The notes under the pieces: model-generated | What the model was told of the DNA's origin: nothing | What the model saw: the letters and a program-made list of their open reading frames with translations, nothing else | Databases searched by the model: none | Program-made: the position numbers and the translations under genes | Origin: UBA4782 sp034430215 | GTDB taxonomy: Bacteria > Chloroflexota > Anaerolineae > Anaerolineales > Anaerolineaceae | DNA length: 64,000 nucleotides | Direction of reading: 5' to 3' | Assembly: GCA_034430215.1 (NCBI GenBank) | Contig: DAOUFE010000017.1 | Location: 62,001 to 126,000 of the forward strand | Part shown: piece by piece, positions 52,129 through 60,242 of the stretch | How positions within the stretch are numbered: the first letter of the stretch is position 1 | Layout: each line of letters opens with the position of its first letter

Positions 52129-52701
52129 CTAACGGGGAACTTCATGGTGTTTCCTGCAGCGTGCTTCATACATCTCTGCTGCCCCTACGACTACGATAGG
52201 TTCATCATACCGGGCTGGTCTACCATTCACTAATCTCTGCGTTCGAGAGGCTGGCTCACCACAAACCATGCATATCGCATGCAGCTTCTGTACGTTTTCA
52301 GCAATCGCCATCAACGTCGGCATAGAGCCAAAAGGCTCTCCTCGAAAATTGGTATCCAAACCAGCCACAATAACCCGAATTCCTCTATCTGCCAAATTTT
52401 GTACAACCGGGACGATTTCTTCATCCAGGAATTGGGCTTCATCGATTCCAACCACTGTGGTCTCTTTATTCACCTTTTCCAAAATTTCGGATGCATTTTT
52501 TACCGGGATGGCGTCGAATGCCATTCCGGCATGTGAAGTCACTTTCACACCGCTATCATACCGAATATCAATAGCGGGCTTGAAAACCTGAACAATCTGG
52601 CGGGCAATCACCGCTCTGCGTAATAAACGGATCAATTCCTCTGTTTTGCCACAAAACATGGAACCACACACAACATCGATCGAACCGGTATGATGCTTCA
52701 C
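52129..52701 (-). CDS. tdk: Thymidine kinase, type II
   Basis: GTG 52701, following GGGAGG, is preferred to the upstream TTG. The 190-residue enzyme has the P-loop GSMFCGKTEEL, the GIDEAQFLDE strand and a zinc site with CMVCGE and the later CRKHH. It phosphorylates thymidine (and deoxyuridine), and in this window it is a neighbour of hpt. It does not overlap the L31 gene. Confidence 0.92.
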   Translation of the reverse strand: MKHHTGSIDVVCGSMFCGKTEELIRLLRRAVIARQIVQVFKPAIDIRYDSGVKVTSHAGMAFDAIPVKNASEILEKVNKETTVVGIDEAQFLDEEIVPVVQNLADRGIRVIVAGLDTNFRGEPFGSMPTLMAIAENVQKLHAICMVCGEPASRTQRLVNGRPARYDEPIVVVGAAEMYEARCRKHHEVPR

Positions 52702-52809
52702 AAAAAAACCTCCCAAATGGAATTATCAGGATTGTACACGATAATACTACCTTTAAACAACAGAGACGCAGTAAATCTGCGTCCCTGATGATATTTTTAA
52801 GAATAAACT

Positions 52810-53274
52810 TTATGCGGTTGGTTCAGGTACATCGTACCCAAGTTGGCGCATTCGTTTTTTCATGTCGATCAAACTCTTTCGACCAAAGCCGCTGATCTCC
52901 AAGATACTCTGTTCGCCTTCAGCCAGTTTTGCTAAAGCTTCACCAACATTAGTAATGCCAGCTTTGGCAAGCGCTTCGGTTGGGCGTGCCCCTAATTCCA
53001 GCTCTGCGATCGGACGGGTTGGTGAAGTTCGTTCTGCCTGGCGGGTCTTCACATCTTCCACATATTCCTGGCGAGCCTGCAGACGGCGATAGAAGCGGTC
53101 AACCTGACCTTCAACATCTAACAACCGCTGCTGTTGACCCGTAAAGAATGGGTGACATTTTGAGCAAACTTCGGTCTGAATTTTCTGTTTGGTTGATCCA
53201 GTAGTCCAGGTATTCCCACAGGCGCAGGTTACTACTGCATCAGGATAATAAGTTGGGTGAATGCCCTTCTTCAT
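52810..53274 (-). CDS. rpmE: Ribosomal protein L31 fused to an alpha-CTD-like domain
   Basis: Residues 1-68 are a zinc-type L31 (Cys17, 19, 37 and 40; CHPFFTG block). A charged linker leads to residues 88-147, which match the RNA polymerase alpha-subunit C-terminal domain: IAELELGARPTEAL, then ISGFGRKSLIDM, including the Arg-Lys-Ser pair. The domain normally contacts UP elements, activators or the NusA region. A ribosomal protein with a DNA/transcription-contact domain could couple translation and transcription. Length (154) is about twice the usual L31. Confidence 0.9.
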   Translation of the reverse strand: MKKGIHPTYYPDAVVTCACGNTWTTGSTKQKIQTEVCSKCHPFFTGQQQRLLDVEGQVDRFYRRLQARQEYVEDVKTRQAERTSPTRPIAELELGARPTEALAKAGITNVGEALAKLAEGEQSILEISGFGRKSLIDMKKRMRQLGYDVPEPTA

Positions 53275-53342
53275 AATTATTTCCTTTCTACGATCACAAC
53301 CTCCGTACTTGAAATCGTCGCATACGGTGCTGTGAAACTGAA

Positions 53343-53606
53343 TTACTCGGCTTTCACCGGATCAATACTGATTACTTTCCGGCCATCTGGCAAAGTAACG
53401 AACACAACCTGTCCATCGGCTGTGGCAAAAAGAGTATCGTCTTTTCCTCTGCCTACATTTTCACCGGGTTTGATGTGTGTACCACGCTGGCGTACCAGGA
53501 TATTGCCTGAAAGAACAAATTCGCCGCCAAATCGTTTGATACCCAGCCGTTGCGCATTGCTGTCACGGCCATTTCGACTGGAACCACCACCTTTTTTATG
53601 TGCCAT
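53343..53606 (-). CDS. rpmA: Ribosomal protein L27
   Basis: The 87-residue protein matches bacterial L27: MAHKKGGGSSRNGRDS at the N-terminus, then GGEFVLSGNILVRQRGTH. There is no N-terminal extension of the kind cleaved in Firmicutes. It stops 68 bases before rpmE and starts five bases after rplU. Confidence 0.96.
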   Translation of the reverse strand: MAHKKGGGSSRNGRDSNAQRLGIKRFGGEFVLSGNILVRQRGTHIKPGENVGRGKDDTLFATADGQVVFVTLPDGRKVISIDPVKAE

Positions 53607-53611
53607 TTTTC

Positions 53612-53929
53612 CTACTCCTTACCAATGGTTTCAACAAATAAACGGGTGTATTGCTGGCGATGTCCGGTTTTGACACGAATGCGTTTTTTAGGACGATATC
53701 GGAACACATCAATTTTCTCACCCTTGATGTGGTTTTCCACTTTAGTGGAAACGCGCACACCCTTTACCAACGGGGTACCGACAGAAACGTTGCCATCTTC
53801 AACCAGGAGCAATACCTGATCCAGAACGACCTCGTCTCCGGGTTCAACCGAAAGAAGATCAACTTCAATCGCCCCGCCTTCAACGGCTTTATATTGCTTT
53901 CCGCCGCTTTCGACTATTGCGTATTTCAT
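53612..53929 (-). CDS. rplU: Ribosomal protein L21
   Basis: The 105-residue protein is a typical L21 (start MKYAIVESGGKQY; KRIRVKTGHRQQYT basic loop). ATG 53929 follows GAGAGG. It is the first gene of the operon, with a consensus promoter and a leader of about 115 bases. L21 in other bacteria can regulate its own operon, and the hairpin in this leader may serve that purpose. Confidence 0.95.
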   Translation of the reverse strand: MKYAIVESGGKQYKAVEGGAIEVDLLSVEPGDEVVLDQVLLLVEDGNVSVGTPLVKGVRVSTKVENHIKGEKIDVFRYRPKKRIRVKTGHRQQYTRLFVETIGKE

Positions 53930-54014
53930 GGTTTTCCTCTCCAATCTTCACTTCACCATGACTCATGCGTGATGTTGAACCGCCTGTTCACGGGGAAGCT
54001 TGGCATGCAATCTA

Positions 54015-54040
54015 CTGCCCCAGCATGGCTGCCAGGGCAG
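54015..54040 (-). promoter_or_regulatory. Hairpin in the rplU leader
   Basis: On the minus strand CTGCCC pairs with GGGCAG, and CAGC with GCTG inside, with a TGG bulge. It lies a few bases after the predicted transcription start and may be a binding site for L21 or another ribosomal protein. Confidence 0.5.
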
Positions 54041-54050
54041 ACGAATAAGT

Positions 54051-54079
54051 ATTATAAGGCGCGCCAGCCAGCCTGTCAA
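54051..54079 (-). promoter_or_regulatory. Consensus promoter of the rplU operon
   Basis: On the minus strand a perfect TTGACA (54074-54079) and TATAAT (54051-54056) are separated by exactly 17 bases, the strongest promoter seen in the window. Confidence 0.88.
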
Positions 54080-54193
54080 TAAATATTAACACAGGATTCG
54101 GACTTGAATTCAATAGAATTTGGATAGAACAAGAACGATAAGCAAAGGATAGATACAATTTTCATATATAATCAAAAATAGAAAGGAGAGGGA

Positions 54194-54394
54194 ATGGACA
54201 AACAGAGAAAAACCAGACTTATCGCAAGCATAATTGTTGGAGCGGTACTAGGATTGGCAAGTTGTATGGTGCAAACCACTGTACCAGATGCAATTTTCCA
54301 TACTATCACCAGTTTTATTATCTATTTTTTTATCACCTATTTACTTGTCTGGATAGGACAGGCAATATTCAAGAAAAGGGGTAGTGGTAAATAG
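54194..54394 (+). CDS. Small membrane protein, two TM segments
   Basis: ATG 54194 follows GGAGAGG. The 66-residue product has a Lys/Arg-rich N-terminus, two hydrophobic helices (about 9-27 and 37-58) with a short loop, and a basic tail. No family is recognised. A hairpin terminator follows. Confidence 0.6.
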   Translation: MDKQRKTRLIASIIVGAVLGLASCMVQTTVPDAIFHTITSFIIYFFITYLLVWIGQAIFKKRGSGK

Positions 54395-54422
54395 ATAACC
54401 CTGACTATTGGATACCTGATAA

Positions 54423-54451
54423 ACTACCCACTGAGGAAGTGGGCAGTTTTT
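54423..54451 (+). terminator. Terminator of the small membrane protein gene
   Basis: Arms 54423-54432 and 54438-54447, with one mismatch and a five-base loop, precede a T tract. It lies just before the tandem repeat. Confidence 0.75.
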
Positions 54452-54531
54452 ATTGGAAAGTTATAACATATTGCAGCCATTTTAGATTTTAATTGGAAAG
54501 TTATAACATATTGCAGCCATTTTAGATTTTA
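54452..54531. repeat. Tandem duplication of a 40-base unit
   Basis: Two adjacent identical copies of 40 bases (54452-54491 and 54492-54531), beginning ATTGGAAAGTTATAACATAT. Exact identity suggests a recent event. Confidence 0.95.
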
Positions 54532-54992
54532 ATTTGTTATTCGTTGGTAGTTCTTACCACTTGCCTAATAACTACTCATTTCATGAACCTAACTTCTCCT
54601 CATCTAGCAATATCCTTCTATTTTTAATACTCATCCATCAGTTTTCTGCACTTATGATCTTTGTCCAAATAGATCTGCCCTCTGTACCTCATGGCTCCAA
54701 GGCTGCTGACCAACCATCGTTCTTCTGTTCCAACATTCCACCATTCTTAGGTTCTTATGTCGATATTTGTTTATATTTCTCTCTTATACTCATTGACATA
54801 CTTTCTTACCCAATTTTAACAGCTATTCTTTGGAGTGTTTTGTTAATTTCCTTTTCACATTCCGCTACTTTTTTGGTTATGCCAATATTGACAGCTATGT
54901 CTTTCACTGAGAGTCCCTTTCTCTATTTTGGTTGCCAACTTCAATAGTGACTGGAATTCTCTCTTTTTTTTCAATGCCTTCTATGGATATTT
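54532..54992. other. AT-rich intergenic region before the BMC operon
   Basis: The 461 bases between the tandem repeat and rpiB show no convincing gene. A plus-strand frame of 137 codons has no ribosome binding site and unlikely composition. A weak promoter-like pair is TTGACA (54793-54798) with TTAACA (54816-54821). It may be decayed sequence, and it leaves the rpiB start poorly supported. Confidence 0.5.
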
Positions 54993-55697
54993 GTGACGGC
55001 AACTCCAGAATTCGTGCTACTTGACTCGAAACCTGGAAAAGCGGATAATGATTTAACTGCATTTTCAGCTTCCCAAACGTTTCGTGGAGTTGAAGTGAGC
55101 GATCGATCTGAAGAAGAAATCCATCAGATTGTTCATAAGGTGCTCGAACAGTACTCCGGGCTCCTGACTGGCAGTGTGGTAGTAACCGAAAATCCCCAAA
55201 AATCTGAAACAGCATTTTCCCCGAACAATCAAAATTTATCAATACCAAAAGTGATTGCTATAGGCGCAGATCACGGTGGCTTTGAATTAAAAGAAATACT
55301 CAAGCCAGATCTGGCAGCTCTGGGATATTCAATGATTGATGTTGGAACAAATAGCAAGGATTCGGTGGATTATCCCGATTTTGCTTTTGAGGTTGCAAAA
55401 CTGGTTAGCACTGGAAAAGCCTGGCGGGGCATTATGATAGATGGAGCAGGAATTGGAAGCTGCATTGTTGCCAATAAGGTTCCGGGCATACGCGCTGGTA
55501 TGGCTTATGACTATTCCTCAGCGGTGAATAGTAGGGAGCACAATGATACCAACGTACTTACATTAGGTGCCGGGTTGATCGGTGTAAATCTCGCCAAGCA
55601 AATAGTGAAGGTGTGGTTATCAACGGATTTTGGCGGTGCAAGACACCAACGTCGCGTGGATAAAATCATGACGGTGGAAAGAATGTATTCAAAGTAG
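54993..55697 (+). CDS. rpiB: BMC-associated ribose-5-phosphate isomerase B with N-terminal extension
   Basis: Residues about 84-234 are RpiB, with the GADHGGFELKE active-site strand and the GAGIGSCIVANKVPGIRAG loop. The first 80 residues are an extension with an amphipathic helix near 39-57 (SEEEIHQIVHKVLEQYSG), typical of BMC encapsulation peptides. It interconverts ribose-5-phosphate and ribulose-5-phosphate inside the shell. The start is GTG 54993 without a ribosome binding site; an in-frame TGA at 54948-54950 limits alternatives. It is the first gene of the BMC operon. Confidence 0.82.
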   Translation: MTATPEFVLLDSKPGKADNDLTAFSASQTFRGVEVSDRSEEEIHQIVHKVLEQYSGLLTGSVVVTENPQKSETAFSPNNQNLSIPKVIAIGADHGGFELKEILKPDLAALGYSMIDVGTNSKDSVDYPDFAFEVAKLVSTGKAWRGIMIDGAGIGSCIVANKVPGIRAGMAYDYSSAVNSREHNDTNVLTLGAGLIGVNLAKQIVKVWLSTDFGGARHQRRVDKIMTVERMYSK

Positions 55698-55704
55698 AGG
55701 TGAT

Positions 55705-56634
55705 ATGGAACCTGATGCAAAAACGGTTGAACAACTGGTTGAAATCATCACCCATGAAGTCCTGGTCGCCATTGCAGAGCAAAAGCAGCGTACTTTGCTT
55801 CCAGATGGTGAACTATGCAAGATGGATTGTTCTGAAGGATTATGTGTAAAAACTTGCTTTGATAGAACAGGCGAGGTTGTAAGTGCCGGGGCAGAACGAC
55901 TCTCATCAACCCTGGGAGGTATACCTAAAGACCTGGACCTTGCAAAGATGATTGATCATACTCTGCTTAAACCCGACGCCACCCCCGATCAGATCGCCCA
56001 ACTTTGTTTTGAGGCTCGTAAATATGGTTTTGCCTCTGTATGTGTCAACCCGGCATGGGTTTCACTTTGTGCTGAATTACTAAAAGGATCACCGGTCAAG
56101 GTTTGCAGTGTGATCGGTTTCCCACTAGGCGCAACTGCATCAGAAGTAAAAGCATTCGAAACACAGAACGCCATCGATCACGGAGCAACCGAGATCGATA
56201 TGGTCATTAACGTCGGTGCCCTGAAAGCCAGAGACCTGGAACTGGTTGCAAAAGATATTCATGGTGTGGTGAAAGTGGCACATTCACAAGGGGCGATCGT
56301 GAAAGTCATCCTCGAAACGGTGCTTTTAACGGATGAAGAGAAAACCATCGCCTGCATGATCTCCAAAGAAGCCGGGGCGGATTTCGTTAAAACATCCACC
56401 GGATTTGCCAGTGGTGGTGCAACCGTTCACGATGTTGCTTTGATGCGCCGCGTGGTTGGACCCGAAATGGGTGTTAAAGCAGCAGGAGGTGTGCGCACTT
56501 ATGAAGATGCAGAAAACATGATCAAAGCCGGCGCAACGCGCATTGGTGCCAGTGCTGGAGTTAAGATCATTCAGGGTCCGAGCAGTGAAAAACCAACCAT
56601 TGCAGTTTCTTCCGAACCTACGAAAACCTACTAA
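55705..56634 (+). CDS. deoC: BMC-associated deoxyribose-phosphate aldolase with Cys-rich insert
   Basis: The 309-residue protein has an N-terminal amphipathic helix (about 6-27, possible encapsulation peptide), a cluster C38-x3-C42-x4-C47-x3-C51, and a DeoC barrel from about residue 78. The Schiff-base Lys229 is in VKTSTGF, with Asp165 and Lys258 nearby as in the E. coli enzyme. It splits 2-deoxyribose-5-phosphate into glyceraldehyde-3-phosphate and acetaldehyde, which explains why it is enclosed. The four Cys could bind a metal or Fe-S centre. Starts seven bases after rpiB. Confidence 0.9.
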   Translation: MEPDAKTVEQLVEIITHEVLVAIAEQKQRTLLPDGELCKMDCSEGLCVKTCFDRTGEVVSAGAERLSSTLGGIPKDLDLAKMIDHTLLKPDATPDQIAQLCFEARKYGFASVCVNPAWVSLCAELLKGSPVKVCSVIGFPLGATASEVKAFETQNAIDHGATEIDMVINVGALKARDLELVAKDIHGVVKVAHSQGAIVKVILETVLLTDEEKTIACMISKEAGADFVKTSTGFASGGATVHDVALMRRVVGPEMGVKAAGGVRTYEDAENMIKAGATRIGASAGVKIIQGPSSEKPTIAVSSEPTKTY

Positions 56635-56648
56635 CGAAAAGGATTCCC

Positions 56649-56939
56649 ATGCTGATCGCGAGAGTAATTGGAACAACTGTATCAACGATCAAAGATGAAA
56701 AACTGTACGCACGAAAATTACTAATCGTCCGCCAGACAGACGAAAGAGGAAATGCAATAGGGAAACCCTACGTTGCTGTTGATACCGTGGATGCAGGAAT
56801 TGGAGATTTGGTATTGACTTGTGCAGGCTCTTCAGCCCGTCAAACAAGCATCACCAAAGACACACCGGTGGACGCTGTGATTATGTCAATTATTGATTCA
56901 TTGGAAGTAGAAGGAGAAGTAGTTTTTCGAAAAACCTAA
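56649..56939 (+). CDS. BMC vertex protein (BMC-P, EutN/CcmL family), copy 1
   Basis: The 96-residue protein has the EutN/CcmL fold: the start MLIARVIGTTVSTIK, a strand ending RKLLIVRQTD, and the DAGIGDLVLTCAGSSARQT segment. Five copies form the cap of an icosahedral vertex. It is one of three paralogues in this operon and lies right after deoC. Confidence 0.9.
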   Translation: MLIARVIGTTVSTIKDEKLYARKLLIVRQTDERGNAIGKPYVAVDTVDAGIGDLVLTCAGSSARQTSITKDTPVDAVIMSIIDSLEVEGEVVFRKT

Positions 56940-56969
56940 GTACTGACGATTCTTCTTGCATATAGGATT

Positions 56970-58436
56970 ATGACGATGGATCAGGATCTTTCTTCCATAC
57001 AAGAAGTGCGAGACACTGTCGCAAGAGCATCTGAAGCCTGGAAAACATGGTCTCATGCATCGCAGGCTGATGTTGACCGTGTGTGCGCAGCAATGGCTGA
57101 AGCTGGCTACCAGGCATCAGAAAGACTGGGGCGCCTTGCGCAAGAAGAAACAGGGTTTGGTGTTGCGTCTCATAAGAAATTAAAAAACGAATTTGCCTCT
57201 CGAATGGTCTGGCAAAGCATCAGTGATCAGAAAACCGTGGGAGTCATTCGCCATGACCCCGATCATCGCCTGTACGAAATTGCCTGGCCTATGGGAGTCA
57301 TCGCAGCCCTTGTTCCATCCACAAATCCAACATCAACGACGTTTTATAAATCCTTGATCGCGGTCAAAAGCCGCAATGCGATTATTTTTTCACCCCATCC
57401 TTCCGCAAAACGCTGTGTTTTTGATGCTGCGCAAACCATGGCTTTGGCAGCAGAAAATGCTGGCGCACCAAAGGGTTTGATCAACTGCTTGCAGCAGGTA
57501 TCATTAGCGGGCACGCAGGAGCTGATGTCTCACCGCAACACAGCCTTGATCCTGGCAACAGGCGGTTCTGCAATGGTCAAGGCTGCTCATTCATGCGGAA
57601 AACCAGCGTATGGTGTTGGTCCTGGGAATGTACCAGTATATGTTGACCGTTCATCAGATTATGAAAAAGCAGCAAAATACATAGTTGCTTCAAAAGCATT
57701 TGACTACTCGACGATTTGTGCGACCGAACAATCGGTCATTGCCGACCACCCAATCGCCCGCTTGCTGGCTGAAAAGATGCAATCGGAAGGTGCTTATTTT
57801 ACCAATCCAAGGGAAACTGAAGCATTGCGGATGGCACTTTTCCATCCGGATGGGAGCATCAACACGGATGTGGTTGGAAAATCAGCTGTTTATGTTGCTG
57901 TTTATGCAGGATTTCACGTACCAGAAAATACTCGCGTTCTGGTAGCGCCTCTCTTGAAAGTTGGCAAACAAGAGCCGCTTTCACACGAAAAATTGACCAC
58001 GGTATTGGGATGGTACGAAGTGGATGGATGGGAACAAGGTTGTGAAACCTCCATTGCCCTGATCCAGACAGGTGGGCGCGGCCATACCCAGATCATTCAT
58101 GCCACCGATGAGCGCGTCATCATGGCATTTGGATTGGAAAAACCTGTATTTCGCATCCTGGTCAATACGATGGGAACACTAGGTGCAATTGGTCTCACTA
58201 CAGGTTTGATGCCTTCATTAACACTTGGTTCGGGAGGTGTTGGCGGTTCGATCACAGGGGACAATATCACCGCATATCACTTGATCAACGTAAAGCGTCT
58301 TGCTTATGAAACAATCCCTCCCCCATCCGAAGCATTCGCTCCGGGCGAAAAACAAATCGGACCTTCTCTTGATGAATTGGAGAGGATTGTTCAACAGGTT
58401 GTATTGGAATTAAACGAGAGTAAGAGAATCTCTTGA
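56970..58436 (+). CDS. CoA-acylating aldehyde dehydrogenase (PduP/EutE-like)
   Basis: The 488-residue enzyme has a NAD(P)-type aldehyde dehydrogenase fold with the catalytic Cys250 in DYSTICATEQSV and the cofactor loop ILATGGSAMV. It converts acetaldehyde and CoA to acetyl-CoA. The C-terminal 22 residues (SLDELERIVQQVVLELNESK) form an amphipathic helix that looks like an encapsulation peptide, unusual in being C-terminal in place of the more common N-terminal position. Two ATGs (56970 and 56976) are possible starts. Confidence 0.92.
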   Translation: MTMDQDLSSIQEVRDTVARASEAWKTWSHASQADVDRVCAAMAEAGYQASERLGRLAQEETGFGVASHKKLKNEFASRMVWQSISDQKTVGVIRHDPDHRLYEIAWPMGVIAALVPSTNPTSTTFYKSLIAVKSRNAIIFSPHPSAKRCVFDAAQTMALAAENAGAPKGLINCLQQVSLAGTQELMSHRNTALILATGGSAMVKAAHSCGKPAYGVGPGNVPVYVDRSSDYEKAAKYIVASKAFDYSTICATEQSVIADHPIARLLAEKMQSEGAYFTNPRETEALRMALFHPDGSINTDVVGKSAVYVAVYAGFHVPENTRVLVAPLLKVGKQEPLSHEKLTTVLGWYEVDGWEQGCETSIALIQTGGRGHTQIIHATDERVIMAFGLEKPVFRILVNTMGTLGAIGLTTGLMPSLTLGSGGVGGSITGDNITAYHLINVKRLAYETIPPPSEAFAPGEKQIGPSLDELERIVQQVVLELNESKRIS

Positions 58437-58473
58437 CAAGGATTTGAATCTTTAATCTAAAGGAAGGAAGAAA

Positions 58474-58812
58474 ATGACACAAGACACCTCTTTGATTGCA
58501 CTTGGAATGGTTGAAACACACGGCCTTGTGGCTGCCATCGAAGCAGCAGATGCAATGGTGAAAGCTGCCAACGTCACCCTGATCGGCTCAGAATATGTAG
58601 GTGGAGGGTATGTGACCGTTATGGTACGAGGAGATGTTGGAGCAGTCAAGGCTGCTACTGATGCTGGAGCGGCTGCTGCCAAGCGAGTTGGCGAGATCGT
58701 TTCGGTTCATGTCATCCCTCGCCCTCACAACGACGTCGAGATGATCCTACCAAAGGAAACAAAAGGGAGTATTGGCGGAAGAAGCGTGGAGCCTGCTAAA
58801 GGAGCTAAATAA
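58474..58812 (+). CDS. BMC-H shell hexamer protein
   Basis: The 112-residue protein is a single BMC domain with the SLIALGMVETHGLVAAIEAADAM opening (shown here only in part), the pore strand GSEYVGGGYVTVMVRGD, and the VGEIVSVHVIPRPH end. A short Lys-rich C-tail follows. Hexamers tile the facets. ATG 58474 follows GGAAGGAAG. It is the only BMC-H in the operon. Confidence 0.95.
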   Translation: MTQDTSLIALGMVETHGLVAAIEAADAMVKAANVTLIGSEYVGGGYVTVMVRGDVGAVKAATDAGAAAAKRVGEIVSVHVIPRPHNDVEMILPKETKGSIGGRSVEPAKGAK

Positions 58813-58829
58813 CGATAAGGTGAAAAATA

Positions 58830-59459
58830 ATGGCTGAAACATTTTCATTACGCTGCTACTGTTATCTCGATCGTATGCAGCCTCAATATGCTGCCTTTGT
58901 GGGCACAGTAACCCAGGGTGACCTGCCCACTGAAGGGATGGCGGCGCTCTATGTAGAGATGGCTCCTGGAAATGAAGTCTTCCGGGTGGTGGATATCGCT
59001 GTCAAGGCGACCGAAGCCAAACCTGGTGCACAGATTGTCGAGCGAGAGTTTGGCATGTTTGAGGTACATTCTCCAAACCAGGCTGCTGTTCAAGAAGCGG
59101 GAAGGGTCGTGTTGGATAGATTGGGACTGACAATCGAAGACCGTATTCGCCCTGAGGTGATTTCGACACAGGTCATCACCCGCATCGATCCCTACCAATC
59201 TCAATTGCTTAACCGGTTTCGCCGTGGAAGCATGCTTGTTCCCGGTGAAACCATGCTTGTACTGGAGTGTGCGCCAGCAGCCTATATCAATTTTGCCTGT
59301 AACGAAGCAGAAAAGACAGCCAGTATCAAATTGATCCATGTATCCTCCGTGGGGCGTTTCGGACGAATGTGGCTATCGGGAACAGAAGCAGAGATCATGA
59401 CCGCCCGAGATGCCGCTATTCGTGCCCTGCAAAGCCTGCATGGTCGTGAAGGCGCTTGA
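58830..59459 (+). CDS. Tandem BMC-domain shell protein (BMC-T)
   Basis: The 209-residue protein carries two divergent BMC domains (about 5-105 and 106-205), which would form a pseudohexameric trimer. A basic RRGSMLVPG segment and a Cys-containing strand are notable, and could line a pore. It starts 18 bases after the BMC-H gene. BMC-T proteins often gate transport of larger molecules. Sequence divergence lowers certainty. Confidence 0.82.
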   Translation: MAETFSLRCYCYLDRMQPQYAAFVGTVTQGDLPTEGMAALYVEMAPGNEVFRVVDIAVKATEAKPGAQIVEREFGMFEVHSPNQAAVQEAGRVVLDRLGLTIEDRIRPEVISTQVITRIDPYQSQLLNRFRRGSMLVPGETMLVLECAPAAYINFACNEAEKTASIKLIHVSSVGRFGRMWLSGTEAEIMTARDAAIRALQSLHGREGA

Positions 59460-59494
59460 TGAATATTCTTCTTGAGGGTTGATAGGAGTAATAA

Positions 59495-59908
59495 ATGCCC
59501 AAAGAGTTCTATACCGAAAGAGATATTGAGGATATGGTTAAGCGCGGTATTCTGTCGCTTGAACTCAGTGGTAGTGTCGTTTTAACCGATCTTGCGTTTG
59601 AAAAAGCGAATAAGCTGGGCATGCGATTGGTACAGGAGAAACCTTACACTCCCCCTGCCGCACCAGTACGACCATATATTGCCCAGCAATCACCTCCAAC
59701 TTTTACTGCAGTAGCTCCTTCTGGTACACCACAACCTGCAAAAACTATCATCCACGATGTCCAGCCAGTAGTTCCACCACAACCTGACGGCATGGCACTT
59801 CACCAGAGGATCCGCGATGCTGTCATAGCTCGTCTGGGGAACCAGGTAGACGCAAACCTTCTGGATGTGATCATCACACGAGTTCTTAAGAATACCGGAG
59901 TTAAATAA
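59495..59908 (+). CDS. BMC-associated linker protein with Pro-rich centre and two end motifs
   Basis: The 137-residue protein has an N-terminal helix-loop-helix (residues 1-45, FYTERDIEDMVKRGI) resembling the N-terminal part of EutT-like proteins, a Pro/Ala-rich unstructured centre (about 50-105), and a C-terminal amphipathic helix (LHQRIRDAVIARLG) that resembles an encapsulation peptide. No catalytic motif is seen. It could tether enzymes to the shell, as CcmN or CsoS2 do in carboxysomes, or act in assembly. Function is inferred from layout only. Confidence 0.7.
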   Translation: MPKEFYTERDIEDMVKRGILSLELSGSVVLTDLAFEKANKLGMRLVQEKPYTPPAAPVRPYIAQQSPPTFTAVAPSGTPQPAKTIIHDVQPVVPPQPDGMALHQRIRDAVIARLGNQVDANLLDVIITRVLKNTGVK

Positions 59909-59911
59909 CCA

Positions 59912-60232
59912 ATGCTTTTAGGCAGAGTGAAGGGAACTGTTGTCTGTACGCTCAAATACCCTGGGACAGAAGGATTGAAGCTTCTGATCGTCCAACCACT
60001 CAACAAAAATCTGGAGAAGGTTGGCCCATACCAGGTGGCTGCAGATGTTGTGGACGCAGGGATCGGTGACCTCTGCATCATGGTGCGTTCCCGTGAAGCT
60101 TCGCTTGCCTTACCAGATATAAAATTTGTGCCGGTGGACCTGACATTAGTCGGAGTTGTGGATGAACTGGTCGTTTGCCCGGATAACACGCTGAATATCA
60201 CATTAAAACGAGGTTTCAACCAATTCACATGA
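59912..60232 (+). CDS. BMC vertex protein (BMC-P), copy 2
   Basis: The 106-residue EutN/CcmL-type protein begins MLLGRVKGTVVCTLK and keeps VVDAGIGDLCIMVRS. Compared with the first copy it has a longer loop between strands and lacks the terminal SARQT motif. It starts three bases after the linker gene. Sequence divergence suggests a distinct role or vertex position. Confidence 0.9.
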   Translation: MLLGRVKGTVVCTLKYPGTEGLKLLIVQPLNKNLEKVGPYQVAADVVDAGIGDLCIMVRSREASLALPDIKFVPVDLTLVGVVDELVVCPDNTLNITLKRGFNQFT

Positions 60233-60242
60233 AAAGGATGCG

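Noticed and set aside
54534..54947. 137-codon plus-strand open frame upstream of rpiB
   Set aside because: There is no start signal, the translation is low-complexity and hydrophobic, and neither strand looks coding.
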